Assembly: GCA_029239675.1 (NCBI GenBank)
Contig: JARBUM010000001.1
Span: forward strand, 1 to 64,000
Reading direction: 5' to 3'
From: Pelosinus sp.
GTDB taxonomy: Bacteria > Bacillota > Negativicutes > DSM-13327
DNA length: 64,000 nucleotides
Shown here: positions 24,103 to 33,898 of the stretch, one piece after another
Position numbering within the stretch: the stretch's first letter is position 1
Layout: each line of letters opens with the position of its first letter
Translations under genes and position numbers: made by a program
Notes under the pieces: generated by a model
Seen by the model: only the letters and a program-made list of their open reading frames with translations
Databases searched by the model: none
Told to the model about the DNA's origin: nothing

Positions 24103-25380
24103 TCATGACTTATGATTTTCAATAGGTAAGGTAACATAAACTTGTGTACCAGTACCAACCTCACTCTCCACCCAAATCTTTCCCTCATGTTTTTCAACAA
24201 TCCATTGAGCAATAGCTAACCCTAGGCCAGCCCCGCCTTTCTTACGGGAACGAACTTTATCACCACGAAAAAAACGATCAAAAATGTAGGGTAAGTCAGC
24301 TGCTAAAATTCCACAGCCTGTATCCCTCACCTGCATTAAAACCATATTGGATTGTTTTCGGCAAATGACCTGGATGCGTCCTGATTGAGAAGTATATTTT
24401 ATCGCATTATCTAACAAGATAACAAACAACTGATGCAAACGCTCCCGATCTGCCACCAGCTTTATTGGATCACTGCATTCTACTTGTAAGGAGATACCCT
24501 GCATTTGGGCTAATGGTTCAAATTGTTCTGCAACAGCTATAATGATTTCATTTAGATTTACAGGCACTGCCTCAACTTCGATCTGATTGGCATCTGCTCT
24601 AGCTAGGGTAAACAGGGTGGAAACCAATTTACTCATGCGTATGGTTTCGCGTATCACATTGGTAATGCGAATGGTTTCCAATTCAATGGTGTGCTCTGGA
24701 CGGCGCAATAATAACTCCGCATTACTTTTGATTACAGCAAGGGGTGTACGTAGCTCGTGAGAAGCATCGGCCACAAATTGCTGTTGTTTGTCCCATGCTG
24801 CTTGAATAGGCACTAAGGCTCGTCGAGCTAGATAATAGCTACCTAACACAATGAGTGTAATGCCGATAAGCTGTCCAGTAAGAATAATGAACATCAATCG
24901 TCTTAACATGGCTAATTCAGAGTCCACAATGCTAATGGCTATGACATCTTTCACCTTAATATTCTTTCCCTTAACCAACACATTCTCATCAGCATATGGA
25001 TAGGGAACAATTAAGATACGATACATATGATCATTTATTTTCTGCGTTTTCCACCTTTCTCTGCTCCCCGTTTCGAGGGAATTCAATAACTGTGGTGAGA
25101 TACCTTCAATAGGATAGGTGTATAAATCTACAATATTTCCCTCTATATCCCGAAGTAGAATTAATATTCTGGATTCAAAGAAAATAGGCGGAGCTCCCCC
25201 TAATCTAGGACGACTGTTTGGAATATGAAAAACCTCTACCTTACGTTCCATGGATTCATCAATATCTTTTAAAATTTGCGTAGCTACATAACCATACAAA
25301 ATCCCGCCAAATACAAGAAAAATTATTAAAAATACCATCGAATTCACCAAAGTCAATCTTCGCAAGGTTTTCTGAAACAT
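24103..25380 (-). CDS. Sensor histidine kinase (OmpR-partner type)
   Basis: 425 residues. Helix 15-35, an extracytoplasmic sensor of about 120 residues, helix 162-182, then a short linker and HisKA with phospho-acceptor His208 (VADASHELRTPLAVIKS) and an HATPase domain with N box LDNAIKYTS, G1 VRDTGCGI, F box FDRFFRG and G2 GGAGLGLAI. It autophosphorylates in response to an envelope signal and passes phosphate to the regulator one base upstream. Placement directly upstream of the TolC-MacAB operon on the same strand suggests that the pump is its target. Confidence 0.93.
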   Translation of the reverse strand: MFQKTLRRLTLVNSMVFLIIFLVFGGILYGYVATQILKDIDESMERKVEVFHIPNSRPRLGGAPPIFFESRILILLRDIEGNIVDLYTYPIEGISPQLLNSLETGSRERWKTQKINDHMYRILIVPYPYADENVLVKGKNIKVKDVIAISIVDSELAMLRRLMFIILTGQLIGITLIVLGSYYLARRALVPIQAAWDKQQQFVADASHELRTPLAVIKSNAELLLRRPEHTIELETIRITNVIRETIRMSKLVSTLFTLARADANQIEVEAVPVNLNEIIIAVAEQFEPLAQMQGISLQVECSDPIKLVADRERLHQLFVILLDNAIKYTSQSGRIQVICRKQSNMVLMQVRDTGCGILAADLPYIFDRFFRGDKVRSRKKGGAGLGLAIAQWIVEKHEGKIWVESEVGTGTQVYVTLPIENHKS

Positions 25381-25381
25381 G

Positions 25382-26059
25382 CTACTTCTCCTTCATCATA
25401 AAACCTGCTCCGCGAACAGTCTGAATTAGAACCAAGCTCCCATGAGCTGCTATTTTTTTGCGAAGATAGTGAATGTATAAATCAACAATTCCGATGGTAG
25501 TTTCTGATTCAAATCCCCATACACGATCAAAAATCTGCTCTCTAGTCAAAATATGCCCCTGGTTTAAAATCAGATATTCTAATAATTCATACTCCTTACT
25601 TGTTAGTTGTAGAGCCTCCTTATCAATAAAACCATCCTTTAGCTTTGAATTGATGGAAATATCACCATAGAAAATTTCTCCCTCTTTCCCCCCCATACCT
25701 GTGCGCCTTAGTAGAGCTTGTACCCTTGCCAACAACTCTAGAATAGCAAAAGGTTTTACCAAATAATCATCTGCCCCACTATTTAAACCTATTACCTTAT
25801 CTTGCACACTGTCTTTCGCCGTCAAAAGTAAAATAGGCACTAGAATATTCTTAGAACGCAAGGCTTTAACAATCTCTAACCCGCTAATCTCAGGGAGCAT
25901 AATATCCAGTATCAGCAAGTCATGAACACCTTGTGATGCCAAGTATAATCCTTCCTCACCACTACCTGTCTCATTGACCAAATACTCTTCATCCTTAAGT
26001 ACAGCAACAACAACCTCTCTCAGCATTTGATCATCTTCCACAACTAAAATTCTCACCAT
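25382..26059 (-). CDS. Response regulator, OmpR/PhoB family
   Basis: 225 residues. Receiver domain with acidic pair EDD (8-10), phospho-acceptor Asp52 (LLILDIMLPE), Thr in LLLTAKD and Lys in DYLVKPF; then a winged-helix Trans-reg-C domain (about 130-223) with LTSKEYELLEYLILNQG and RGAGFMM. It should bind direct repeats upstream of target promoters. It forms an operon with the kinase (1-base gap). GAGGGGAGG precedes the ATG. Confidence 0.95.
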   Translation of the reverse strand: MVRILVVEDDQMLREVVVAVLKDEEYLVNETGSGEEGLYLASQGVHDLLILDIMLPEISGLEIVKALRSKNILVPILLLTAKDSVQDKVIGLNSGADDYLVKPFAILELLARVQALLRRTGMGGKEGEIFYGDISINSKLKDGFIDKEALQLTSKEYELLEYLILNQGHILTREQIFDRVWGFESETTIGIVDLYIHYLRKKIAAHGSLVLIQTVRGAGFMMKEK

Positions 26060-26153
26060 AGCCTCCCCTCACCAAAAACCTGCCAGCAAGCTCGAATACG
26101 TTACATGCATAGTTTATCCAAGTAAAAACGGATACATTCGGATAGCATAACAA

Positions 26154-26187
26154 AACACCGATCACCAGTATTAGTGGGATCGGTGTT
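26154..26187 (-). terminator. Terminator of the SGNH hydrolase gene
   Basis: AACACCGATC/GATCGGTGTT arms with a 14-base loop, 17 bases after the SGNH stop on the minus strand; it also shields the response-regulator promoter. Confidence 0.8.
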
Positions 26188-26204
26188 CTGCTATATTATC
26201 AATA

Positions 26205-27443
26205 TTAGAACTCAGGATGATTTTGTAAAAAGGCTTTTATGGATTGAGCCATGATCTTCTTACCGGAGATGTCAGGATGTAATCCATCCTGAGCATATTT
26301 CACAGGCAATATTCCATTTTCATCTGCTAATAAGGAATAGGTCTCAATAGCATTGGGCTGGTTTCTAATGAAATCATTTACTTTTTCTAATTCAATTTGC
26401 CAATCATCTGCAGTTGGTTGGTTAAATACCCGCGCTATTCTTTCTGGATTTACCGGGGGAAGAGTCAAGAAAATTGGTGTGATACCATTTTCCTCACACT
26501 TATTTTTAATTGTCTCAAGGGATTCAATGACGCGCTCTCCAGATACACCACCCCTAATACTATTTGTCCCACCCAGAATAAATAAATATTGAGGCTTAAA
26601 GGGAAGTACGTCATGCTCAAAGCGTTCTACCATCATCTCGCTAGTATCGCCGCTTCTCCCTAAGTTTTTCACAGGAAAAGGTAAATAAGAAACATACTCA
26701 AATCGCTCATCTGATGGTGGATTGGAAATAGCTCCTCCTCCATGGGTAATGCTATCGCCAAATACTGCCCATTTTCGGTTGCCTGTTTTTACGGTTAAGG
26801 GGTTAGCATCAGAATATCGGCCAATGGGTTTTCTATTTTCATCAAGAGCAATCACTCGCCAGTAGAAAGTCCCTGGTTCTACATAAGCATGAGTGTCATA
26901 ATAATCAAACATGCCTCCGCCTTCCACTGTATAGGAACGTATTCTATATTGAGACGCTTCTATTCCATTGGGATTTTCGGGTAAAGCACTCAGTATTTCC
27001 ACTTGATAGGCAGCAGCTCCTAATACAGGTATCCATGAATATACAGGATATAGAGGTAAGGGATGATTCACTTTTAGGAAGGATGTAATCCTAGGTTTCT
27101 CTGGATTAAAAGTTCCTTTGTTCAAAGCAACAGGAGCAGAAAAACGTGCAAGAGGATTTTTATCTAAATCTAAAGGACGAACACGATAATATAAATTATC
27201 TCCATTGAGTGAAGCTAAATCCAACTCAACACCAGGGGTAGAAATGTCTGTCTTACTATAGATAAGTTGCCTGCTAGAGGCACTTTTATTCTTTTTTATG
27301 GGCTTATTGGCAATTTCCAGTTCATACATGACAGCATCTTCAGCATTATGCCACATTAATTGTATTTTACCTTCTTCCGCATGTCCATTTACAGCTACCA
27401 GAAACATTATAATAACTAACAGCATAATTTTGAAAAGTTTCAC
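26205..27443 (-). CDS. Secreted SGNH/GDSL-type hydrolase
   Basis: 412 residues from GTG 27443, chosen over the upstream ATG 27488 because AAGGAG lies 8 bases before it and a signal peptide follows at once (KLFKIMLLVIIMFLVAVNG, cut after HA). Residues 25-245 look like two fibronectin-like beta domains (YELEIANKPI...YYRVRPLD; AYQVEIL...FYWRVIALDE). The C-terminal SGNH domain has block I FGDSITHGG (Ser), block III GGTNSI and block V DGLHPD (Asp, His). It is probably an extracytoplasmic esterase acting on acylated carbohydrates; the exact substrate is unknown. Confidence 0.9.
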   Translation of the reverse strand: MKLFKIMLLVIIMFLVAVNGHAEEGKIQLMWHNAEDAVMYELEIANKPIKKNKSASSRQLIYSKTDISTPGVELDLASLNGDNLYYRVRPLDLDKNPLARFSAPVALNKGTFNPEKPRITSFLKVNHPLPLYPVYSWIPVLGAAAYQVEILSALPENPNGIEASQYRIRSYTVEGGGMFDYYDTHAYVEPGTFYWRVIALDENRKPIGRYSDANPLTVKTGNRKWAVFGDSITHGGGAISNPPSDERFEYVSYLPFPVKNLGRSGDTSEMMVERFEHDVLPFKPQYLFILGGTNSIRGGVSGERVIESLETIKNKCEENGITPIFLTLPPVNPERIARVFNQPTADDWQIELEKVNDFIRNQPNAIETYSLLADENGILPVKYAQDGLHPDISGKKIMAQSIKAFLQNHPEF

Positions 27444-27535
27444 AGCGTTTCTCCTTCTTATCTGCAAAATAAAGATTGTCACAAGCAAATGCTTGTGACA
27501 AAGGTATGTATAATATACCCATCTAATTCCTATAG

Positions 27536-27645
27536 TTTATCCGATGACCAAGTCGCTCTAAGACTCCCATCTTCTAGACGTGGGACTTAAAGGCGACTAA
27601 GATTCAGATAGAGTTAAAACTCCACCTAAATCAAGTCTTCTTTAT
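27536..27645 (-). repeat. Full-length copy of the AAGACTTGATT repeat
   Basis: Read on the minus strand it runs ATAAAGAAGACTTGATTTAG, a GGTGGAGTTTTAACTC stem, CTTAGTCGCCTTTAAGTCCC, and ends GTCATCGGATAAA, matching the copy at 61534-61656 along its length. Its first bases form the TAA stop of ppnP. Confidence 0.7.
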
Positions 27646-27956
27646 CTCTCATAAGAACAACAATAATCTGCAACAGTTTTTACTTTTAATGCAAAGCGAG
27701 AGTTCCCTGGCACTTGAAAACACTCTCCGCCTTTGTATAGATTCCAGGTACTTTCACCTGGTAATAGCACCTCAAGTTCACCTGCTAAAATCTCCATCAC
27801 TTCAGCAGCTTCAGTACCAAATTCATATTCTCCTGGCAGCATAATTCCCAGGGTTTTCTTAGTGCCATCGGCAAAAAGCACCGTGCGGCTTGTTACTTTT
27901 CCCTCAAAATACACATTAGCCTTCTTTACGATTGAAACATTTCCAAATTGCTCCAT
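27642..27956 (-). CDS. ppnP: Pyrimidine/purine nucleoside phosphorylase (PpnP family)
   Basis: 104 residues, matching the 94-104 residue PpnP/YaiE (DUF1255) cupin family. Diagnostic stretches: [13 protein letters not shown], then [30 protein letters not shown] and [11 protein letters not shown]. It splits nucleosides to base plus ribose-1-phosphate with broad specificity, in the cytosol. GGGGGAAAT precedes the ATG. Its stop codon is contributed by the first bases of the neighbouring dispersed repeat, so a few original C-terminal residues may have been replaced (CCSYER end). Confidence 0.92.
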   Translation of the reverse strand: MEQFGNVSIVKKANVYFEGKVTSRTVLFADGTKKTLGIMLPGEYEFGTEAAEVMEILAGELEVLLPGESTWNLYKGGECFQVPGNSRFALKVKTVADYCCSYER

Positions 27957-28064
27957 ACCTATTTCCCCCTTGCCTTTCCTTTTTCAAATAAGCAATATCA
28001 TCAATGTAGATTACTTTTTTTATTTTATCACACTTACTATAAAATGCAAAAAATCATAACTCTT

Positions 28065-28781
28065 TTATGCCGTACTTAAACTATCACTTACCGTATATTC
28101 ACCAATAATTGCATTTTTAGCTACTTCTGCTAATATATCCAAGGTATCAAACAAAGGAAAATCAATGTCATTCTGAGAAAGCAAAATAGGTAAATCCGTG
28201 CAAGCTAATATTACACCTTCGGCACCCATTTTCCTTAGGTTATCAATAACAGCGAGTAATACTGCTTTATCAGGCGCCAATATTTCTCCTTTTACCAGCC
28301 GACATATGACTTCTGAGACAACCGTTTGCTGACACTTCATAGGTAATATTGGAACTATGTTATTTTCATACAAAGGCCTTGTATATAATTGATGGTCAAT
28401 TGATGCAGTAGTGGCCAAAATTCCTATTTTTTTTAGTTTGTGTTGCTTAAGATGCCTGCAAGTTTCCTCTACGATACTAAACACTGGAACTTTTGCAGCC
28501 TGACGAATTGCATTTATATAAATATGGGCCGTATTACAAGGAATTACACAAAAATCCACCTTGTCATGTACTATTTGTATGCCTTCAATCACAAGTTTTT
28601 CTAGTGAATGTCCATCTTGGTTGCTTTGCAAAAAAGAATTGGCAACGTGAAATGGTTCAGGAACGCTATAAACAAGTATGGGAGGGTATCCTTTTGTATG
28701 TTTAAATTGCCTAATAATCTTCATATAAAATAATGCGGTGGCCTCAGGTCCCATACCTCCAACAATACCACAAGTTTTCAA
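28065..28781 (-). CDS. Aspartate/glutamate racemase family protein
   Basis: 238 residues starting at TTG (GGGGGAG 5-6 bases upstream). Motifs of the Asp/Glu racemase fold: GIVGGMGPEAT (5-15), the first catalytic cysteine in VIPCNTAH (about 80-87) and the second in ILACTDLPILL (about 190-200). Such PLP-independent enzymes interconvert L- and D-amino acids, often aspartate or a broad set, for wall peptides or spore signalling. Gap of 36 bases to the GNAT gene upstream on the same strand, so they may be co-transcribed. Confidence 0.88.
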   Translation of the reverse strand: MKTCGIVGGMGPEATALFYMKIIRQFKHTKGYPPILVYSVPEPFHVANSFLQSNQDGHSLEKLVIEGIQIVHDKVDFCVIPCNTAHIYINAIRQAAKVPVFSIVEETCRHLKQHKLKKIGILATTASIDHQLYTRPLYENNIVPILPMKCQQTVVSEVICRLVKGEILAPDKAVLLAVIDNLRKMGAEGVILACTDLPILLSQNDIDFPLFDTLDILAEVAKNAIIGEYTVSDSLSTA

Positions 28782-28817
28782 AACAGCTCCCCCTTATATT
28801 TAGATTAACTGGTACAA

Positions 28818-29522
28818 TTATGCTTTGATTTCATCATGCCCAAAAATAAGGTCAAAACCATTATCATTTTTTAAAAGATCATAGCCATAAAATCCTAGGC
28901 TCATAATAAATTTTTGCGATTCAATATCTGTATTGGGTATCCGCACACTGTATTGAGGCTGCTTTAGGCGACTTTTAAAATCTAAATGTAATATATAACG
29001 AAGCAAGTTATTAAATTTAATTTTCAATTGCTTTATGGTAAAGTCATTATCTATAAAGATTCTTACTGTTGGATAATTATTCGGAGCAACCGTAAGGAAT
29101 ATATGCCTATATCCAAGTTTTTCTATCACCTTGAGATGCTCTTTGGCCAACTTACTAAAAATTTTTTTATTTCTATAATCAGGATGAACAGCAGCAGGCC
29201 CAATTTGGACAACTTGTAATAACTCTTTTTCTTCAAAGCCAAAACTCTGACCTATATTATCTTCTTCCAAACCTGGGAATGTCGCCATGTTAAAACCAAG
29301 TAAATGATGATTATGAAAAAAGCCTATAGCGCTATTTTCAATGAGTAACTGCTTGCGAAAAAATTCTACCGGTTCTACATAATAGCTTGTAGGATCTGAT
29401 AGTTTCTTTGTTACAATACCTTGTAAATTGAGGATCTGATCTAAGTGATCTTCATTTAGAAACTTGATTTCATATTCATTCGTCACATCAATATCTACTG
29501 CATTTGCATCTGGATCTATCAT
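28818..29522 (-). CDS. GNAT-family N-acetyltransferase
   Basis: 234 residues from ATG 29522; the ATG three codons earlier touches the Shine-Dalgarno GGGAGG. The core (about 75-165) has the GNAT acetyl-CoA loop in a relaxed form (VQIGPAAVHPDYRNKKIFSKLAKEHLKV) and the following strand-helix HIFLTVAPNNYPTVRIFID. Substrate unknown. It lies 21 bases after the sensor kinase stop, so kinase, GNAT and racemase look like one transcription unit. Confidence 0.8.
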   Translation of the reverse strand: MIDPDANAVDIDVTNEYEIKFLNEDHLDQILNLQGIVTKKLSDPTSYYVEPVEFFRKQLLIENSAIGFFHNHHLLGFNMATFPGLEEDNIGQSFGFEEKELLQVVQIGPAAVHPDYRNKKIFSKLAKEHLKVIEKLGYRHIFLTVAPNNYPTVRIFIDNDFTIKQLKIKFNNLLRYILHLDFKSRLKQPQYSVRIPNTDIESQKFIMSLGFYGYDLLKNDNGFDLIFGHDEIKA

Positions 29523-29543
29523 GAATTTCATCCTCCCATACTA

Positions 29544-31388
29544 TTAACGATCTTGAACTATTTGAAACTTTACAAAGAACTCCGTCCCTTTAGGACCAGT
29601 ATCCACAATAATCTTAGCATTATGTCTAGCAGCAATACTGTAACAAACGGGTAAGCCTAAGCCTGTGCCATTATCCTTTGTTGTTTGAAATGGAATTCCA
29701 ATATTCTCTAATATTTCAGTTTTAATTCCTGAGCCTTGATCAGCAATGGCCATAACTACTAAATTTTCTTCACAGTACGTCCTTACTCTTACTTCTCCTT
29801 TCTCTTCCATCGCCTCCAGCCCATTTCTTACCATATTAAGAATAACCTGCCTGATTTCTTTTTCATCAATCAGCAAGTCGGGTATTTCACTTAATTCTAG
29901 TACAATACTCTTATTGCTTATTCTGGCATCCGCTTGGATAAGAGGTATAATGGCTTCAATGATTTGATTTAGATTTGAAAATTTAAGATTAACAGCTTTA
30001 TTTTTCGCCAGGGATAAAAACTCTGTTATAATGCCATTGGCACGGTCTAATTCTTCAATCATAATGTTGTAGAAGGAAACATGGGAAGAATTTTTCTCCT
30101 TCTTAGCAAGCATTTGTAAGAAACCTCGTACCGTCGTCATGGGATTGCGTACTTCATGGGCAATACCTGCCGCCATTTCACCAATAATGTTTAATCTATC
30201 CAGCCGAGCAATCTGCTTTTCAATTTCCTTTTGCTTAATGGCATTCCATAATATCATTTCAGTTTGCTGTTGGATTTTCTCAAAATTGACCCTTAATTTA
30301 TTAGCCATTTCATTAAAAGCAACAGCTAAGATGCCGAATTCATTATTTCTTCCTGAAGGAACATTAAATTCTAAGTTACCATTAGTAAGAGCCGTGACTC
30401 CCTCAGTTAATTCACTGATTGGCTCTATTACATATTTTTTTGTTATCCAGAAAATCGAGCCTAAAATTAAAAGCAACATCACAAAGCATGTAATAAAGAT
30501 TGGCGTCATTATTTGGTTTACTTTTCCAGATAACTCGCTCTCATCAATAATAGCAATGGCCTTCCATCCTGATAAATGAGATGTATTGACAGAAGCCAAT
30601 TGTTTTTTGCCCTCAATAGTAATATGTTGAATCTTCCCATCATCCGTCAGATCCATTAATGCAGGTATACCGATTTCCAATGGAGTTTTCATTAGCCATT
30701 CATTATGCTGAGAACAAACAATAACTTTATTATTTTGACTAAGCAATATTACGTAACCGCTTGTCCCAATTTTAAATTCTTCTATCCTTTGTCCTAGTTC
30801 TTGTACATTCCAGCCTGCTACTACCACACCAAGTATTTTGCCGTCGCGTTCAACAGCACGTGAAAATGCGACAACCATTTCTCCAGTTGTTTTCATGATA
30901 TAAGGATCTGTCAAATAGGCTGTACCTTTATGATTTTTTGCCTCTTGATACCACATTCGTGACCTTGGATCATATCCTGGCTCTGTAAAAAAACTAGGGT
31001 ATTCCAAGTATCCTCCTTGCTCAGTCCCTAATGCAACGGCCATCATACGGGGAAATATACCCGAATAATTAGCAACGAATTGATAAATATTCGAGTCAAT
31101 CATTTCAGGATTTTTAATTTGCTTTTCTCCAACAACATTCATGACTTCTGAAGTTCGGTCATCCATTGCCAATAGTGATATGGCCTCAAAGGCTGGTTTT
31201 ATTGCCCCATCATTAATCTTATTATGTATTTTACTTAATATTTCATAGGTATAATATTCAAAGTTCTCATGTACTTGTTTTGTAATCACTTTTTCAATGT
31301 ATAGCCCACCAACAATGAAGGGTATGACACAAACTAATAAAGTCCATAATATAAACTGCTTTCCGATGGATTGCTTTTTCACTTTCAT
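29544..31388 (-). CDS. Cache-HAMP sensor histidine kinase, sporulation-kinase type
   Basis: 614 residues. Helix 13-32, extracytoplasmic double Cache domain (about 38-290, with DPRSRMWYQEAKNHKG and KTTGEMVVAFSRAV), helix 298-320, HAMP (about 320-375), HisKA (GEMAAGIAHEVRNPMTTVRG, about 405-424) and HATPase (N box NMVRNGLEAME, G1 ADQGSGI, G2 GTGLGLPVCYS). The HEVRNPMTTVRG signature is the one seen in KinA-E kinases feeding the Spo0F/Spo0A relay and in ZraS-like kinases. There is no adjacent response regulator. It heads a probable operon with GNAT and racemase genes. Confidence 0.9.
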   Translation of the reverse strand: MKVKKQSIGKQFILWTLLVCVIPFIVGGLYIEKVITKQVHENFEYYTYEILSKIHNKINDGAIKPAFEAISLLAMDDRTSEVMNVVGEKQIKNPEMIDSNIYQFVANYSGIFPRMMAVALGTEQGGYLEYPSFFTEPGYDPRSRMWYQEAKNHKGTAYLTDPYIMKTTGEMVVAFSRAVERDGKILGVVVAGWNVQELGQRIEEFKIGTSGYVILLSQNNKVIVCSQHNEWLMKTPLEIGIPALMDLTDDGKIQHITIEGKKQLASVNTSHLSGWKAIAIIDESELSGKVNQIMTPIFITCFVMLLLILGSIFWITKKYVIEPISELTEGVTALTNGNLEFNVPSGRNNEFGILAVAFNEMANKLRVNFEKIQQQTEMILWNAIKQKEIEKQIARLDRLNIIGEMAAGIAHEVRNPMTTVRGFLQMLAKKEKNSSHVSFYNIMIEELDRANGIITEFLSLAKNKAVNLKFSNLNQIIEAIIPLIQADARISNKSIVLELSEIPDLLIDEKEIRQVILNMVRNGLEAMEEKGEVRVRTYCEENLVVMAIADQGSGIKTEILENIGIPFQTTKDNGTGLGLPVCYSIAARHNAKIIVDTGPKGTEFFVKFQIVQDR

Positions 31389-31620
31389 AGTAACTTTAAA
31401 ACAAACTTAGAAATCATTTTGTTGCCTCTCTAACATTTTAATATTTAATAAGAATATATATAATTGTTTGTAAATTTCGCCTTCAATTCTAAATTTCCTT
31501 GTTTACTGCTAATATGTATAACCGACTAACTATTCTCACCTTACATAGGGCCATTCTATATAATAAGAAGAACATATATTGAGTTGCCAAAGATAAGCAT
31601 CAAAGAGAGTTATAAACAGA

Positions 31621-31653
31621 AAAGGTCAGTACCTTAGCAGGTTACTGACCTTT
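31621..31653 (-). terminator. Terminator of topB
   Basis: AAAGGTCAGTA/TACTGACCTTT-type arms (AAAGGTCAGT against ACTGACCTTT) with a short paired loop, 12 bases after the topB stop on the minus strand. Confidence 0.8.
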
Positions 31654-31665
31654 CTATTTCAGAAT

Positions 31666-33858
31666 CTATTTAAGCTTCAATTTTGCAAGAGCTTCTGCCA
31701 TGGCAGGATTAAAGGGCCCATCATTTACTTTGCTTTGTTCTCTCATATATTTTGCTACTTCTCCTTTAGAACTTTTGGTATTCTCTTTCTTTTTTCGTTC
31801 ATTAAAGGCAGAGAGCTTTTCTCGATAACCGCAAGTGCAAACAAAAATCTGCCCTTCCCCTTCACCACGCAACTCTAATTTCTTATGGCAAGTAGCGCAT
31901 CTGGCATTTGTCACTATGGAAAGGCTTTTGCGATGACCACATTCCCTATCTTGGCAAACAAGCATTTTTCCCTTCTTGCCATTGACTTCCAACATGAATT
32001 TTCCACATTCAGGACATTTTGTTCTTGTAAGATTGTCATGCCTAAACTTATCCTGGCTATTTTTAATTTCACTCACAACAACTTGAGCATATTTTTTCAT
32101 ATCATTAATAAAAAGATTCTTATTAAGGCTGCCTTTTGATATATAACCTAGCTTCTGTTCCCACTGGGCAGTTAGGGCTGGGGATTTCAAATCTTCAGGA
32201 ACCAATGCTAACAGTTGTTTGCCTTTAGCTGTAATAAAAATATTTTTACCATTCTTCTCAATTAAGAAGCTGTTAAATAATTTTTCAATAACATCAGCTC
32301 GTGTTGCTACCGTTCCTAGTCCTCCTGTTTCTCCAATGGTTTTTTTCAAAGCTTCACTTTCATTACTCATATATTTTACAGGGTTCTCCATGGCAGACAA
32401 TAAGGTTCCTTCATTAAAAGGCGCAGGCGGCTTAGTCTCTCCCCTAGTAAGACTCACACTAGCGATAGATACTACATCCCCTTTATTGATATTAGGCAAT
32501 AATTGCTCTACCACATCTTCTTTGGAGTCTTCCTCGTCACCAGCATGTTCATAAACTGCTTTCCAACCTTGAGCTATAATGGTTTTACCTGTAGCAATAA
32601 AATTTTCATTGCCAATCTTAGCTTTTAGAGTAATTTGCTCATACTCAAAAGGAGGATATAAAGCTGCTAAAAATCGTTTTACAACCAAATCATATATTTT
32701 TCTTTCCATATCATTCATAGAACTCAGCATGGGCATTTGTTCTGTAGGGATAATGGCGTGATGATCAGAAACCTTATTATTATCAACAAAAGCAGAATTT
32801 CCTTTAATGGGTTTCTTCAAAATAGCAGAGGTCATTTGGGAATAAGGCCCTACACTACAGGCTTTCACTCTGTCTTTTAAGGTATCTACAATATCCGTAG
32901 AAAGGTATCTAGAATCCGTTCTCGGATAAGTTAGCACCTTATAATTCTCATATAACCTTTGCATAATAGAAGTAGTTTCTTTCGGTGAATAACCAAATAA
33001 GCGGTTACCATCTCTTTGCAGCTCTGTTAAATCATATAATTGTGGAGAAAATTTCTTTTTATAAACTTTGTCTACTTCCACCACTTCAGCATTTTTATTT
33101 TTAACGGTGCCTAATAGTGCTTCACAACTTTCCTTATCAAATGTCCTAGTATTTTTAGTTTTTTTGTCCTGCCACATTAATTTTAAATGATTATTTCCAA
33201 TAGCTGTAATGCCATAAAATTCTTTTGGTTTAAAGGTCTTGATCTCCTCTTCCCTAGTAGCAATAATCGCCAAAGTTGGCGTTTGTACTCTGCCGCAAGA
33301 AAGCTGAGCATTATATTTACATGTTAAAGCACGAGTAGCATTAATACCTACAAGCCAATCCACTTCTGCCCGAGCAACGGCTGAAGCATAAAGATTTTCA
33401 TATTCTTTTCCAGGTCTTAACTTATTAAACCCTTCCTTAATTGCTTTATCCGTAACAGAAGAAATCCATAGACGTTTAATTGGCTTAGTTACATGTGCCT
33501 TTTCTATAATCCAGCGAGCGACAAGTTCACCTTCCCGTCCTGCATCTGTTGCAATTACAATCTCATTCACATCTTTCCGCGTCATCTGGGTTTTTACCGC
33601 ATTAAATTGCTTTCCGCTTTGCTTTATGACAACAAGCTTTAATTGGGTGGGCAACATAGGCAGATCTTCTAGTTTCCATGATTTATATTTTTCATCATAT
33701 ACTTCTGGATCTGCTAAGGTTACTAAATGCCCTAAAGCCCAAGTAACAATATACTTGTCTCCCTCAAAATAACCATTTTCTTTTCTATTGCAATGTAATA
33801 CCCTCGCTAAGTCTCTACCGACAGAAGGTTTTTCAGCTAACACTAATACTTTACTCAT
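31666..33858 (-). CDS. topB: DNA topoisomerase III
   Basis: 730 residues from ATG 33858 (AAAGGA 7 bases upstream; the frame extends further with no ribosome site). N-terminal Toprim domain (VLVLAEKPSVGRDLARVL; acid triad region VIATDAGREGELVAR), type IA core with the catalytic Tyr in LTYPRTDSRYLS (about 317), and the EGLxxxx-type HHAIIPTEQMP stretch. The C-terminus has two zinc-ribbon-like modules (CPECGK...CQDREC; CATCHKK...CTCGYR). It is an ATP-independent, single-strand passing enzyme that decatenates and relaxes DNA. Confidence 0.95.
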   Translation of the reverse strand: MSKVLVLAEKPSVGRDLARVLHCNRKENGYFEGDKYIVTWALGHLVTLADPEVYDEKYKSWKLEDLPMLPTQLKLVVIKQSGKQFNAVKTQMTRKDVNEIVIATDAGREGELVARWIIEKAHVTKPIKRLWISSVTDKAIKEGFNKLRPGKEYENLYASAVARAEVDWLVGINATRALTCKYNAQLSCGRVQTPTLAIIATREEEIKTFKPKEFYGITAIGNNHLKLMWQDKKTKNTRTFDKESCEALLGTVKNKNAEVVEVDKVYKKKFSPQLYDLTELQRDGNRLFGYSPKETTSIMQRLYENYKVLTYPRTDSRYLSTDIVDTLKDRVKACSVGPYSQMTSAILKKPIKGNSAFVDNNKVSDHHAIIPTEQMPMLSSMNDMERKIYDLVVKRFLAALYPPFEYEQITLKAKIGNENFIATGKTIIAQGWKAVYEHAGDEEDSKEDVVEQLLPNINKGDVVSIASVSLTRGETKPPAPFNEGTLLSAMENPVKYMSNESEALKKTIGETGGLGTVATRADVIEKLFNSFLIEKNGKNIFITAKGKQLLALVPEDLKSPALTAQWEQKLGYISKGSLNKNLFINDMKKYAQVVVSEIKNSQDKFRHDNLTRTKCPECGKFMLEVNGKKGKMLVCQDRECGHRKSLSIVTNARCATCHKKLELRGEGEGQIFVCTCGYREKLSAFNERKKKENTKSSKGEVAKYMREQSKVNDGPFNPAMAEALAKLKLK

Positions 33859-33898
33859 CATACAGTCCTTTCGACATAAATCTAATCTCACTTTTTTC

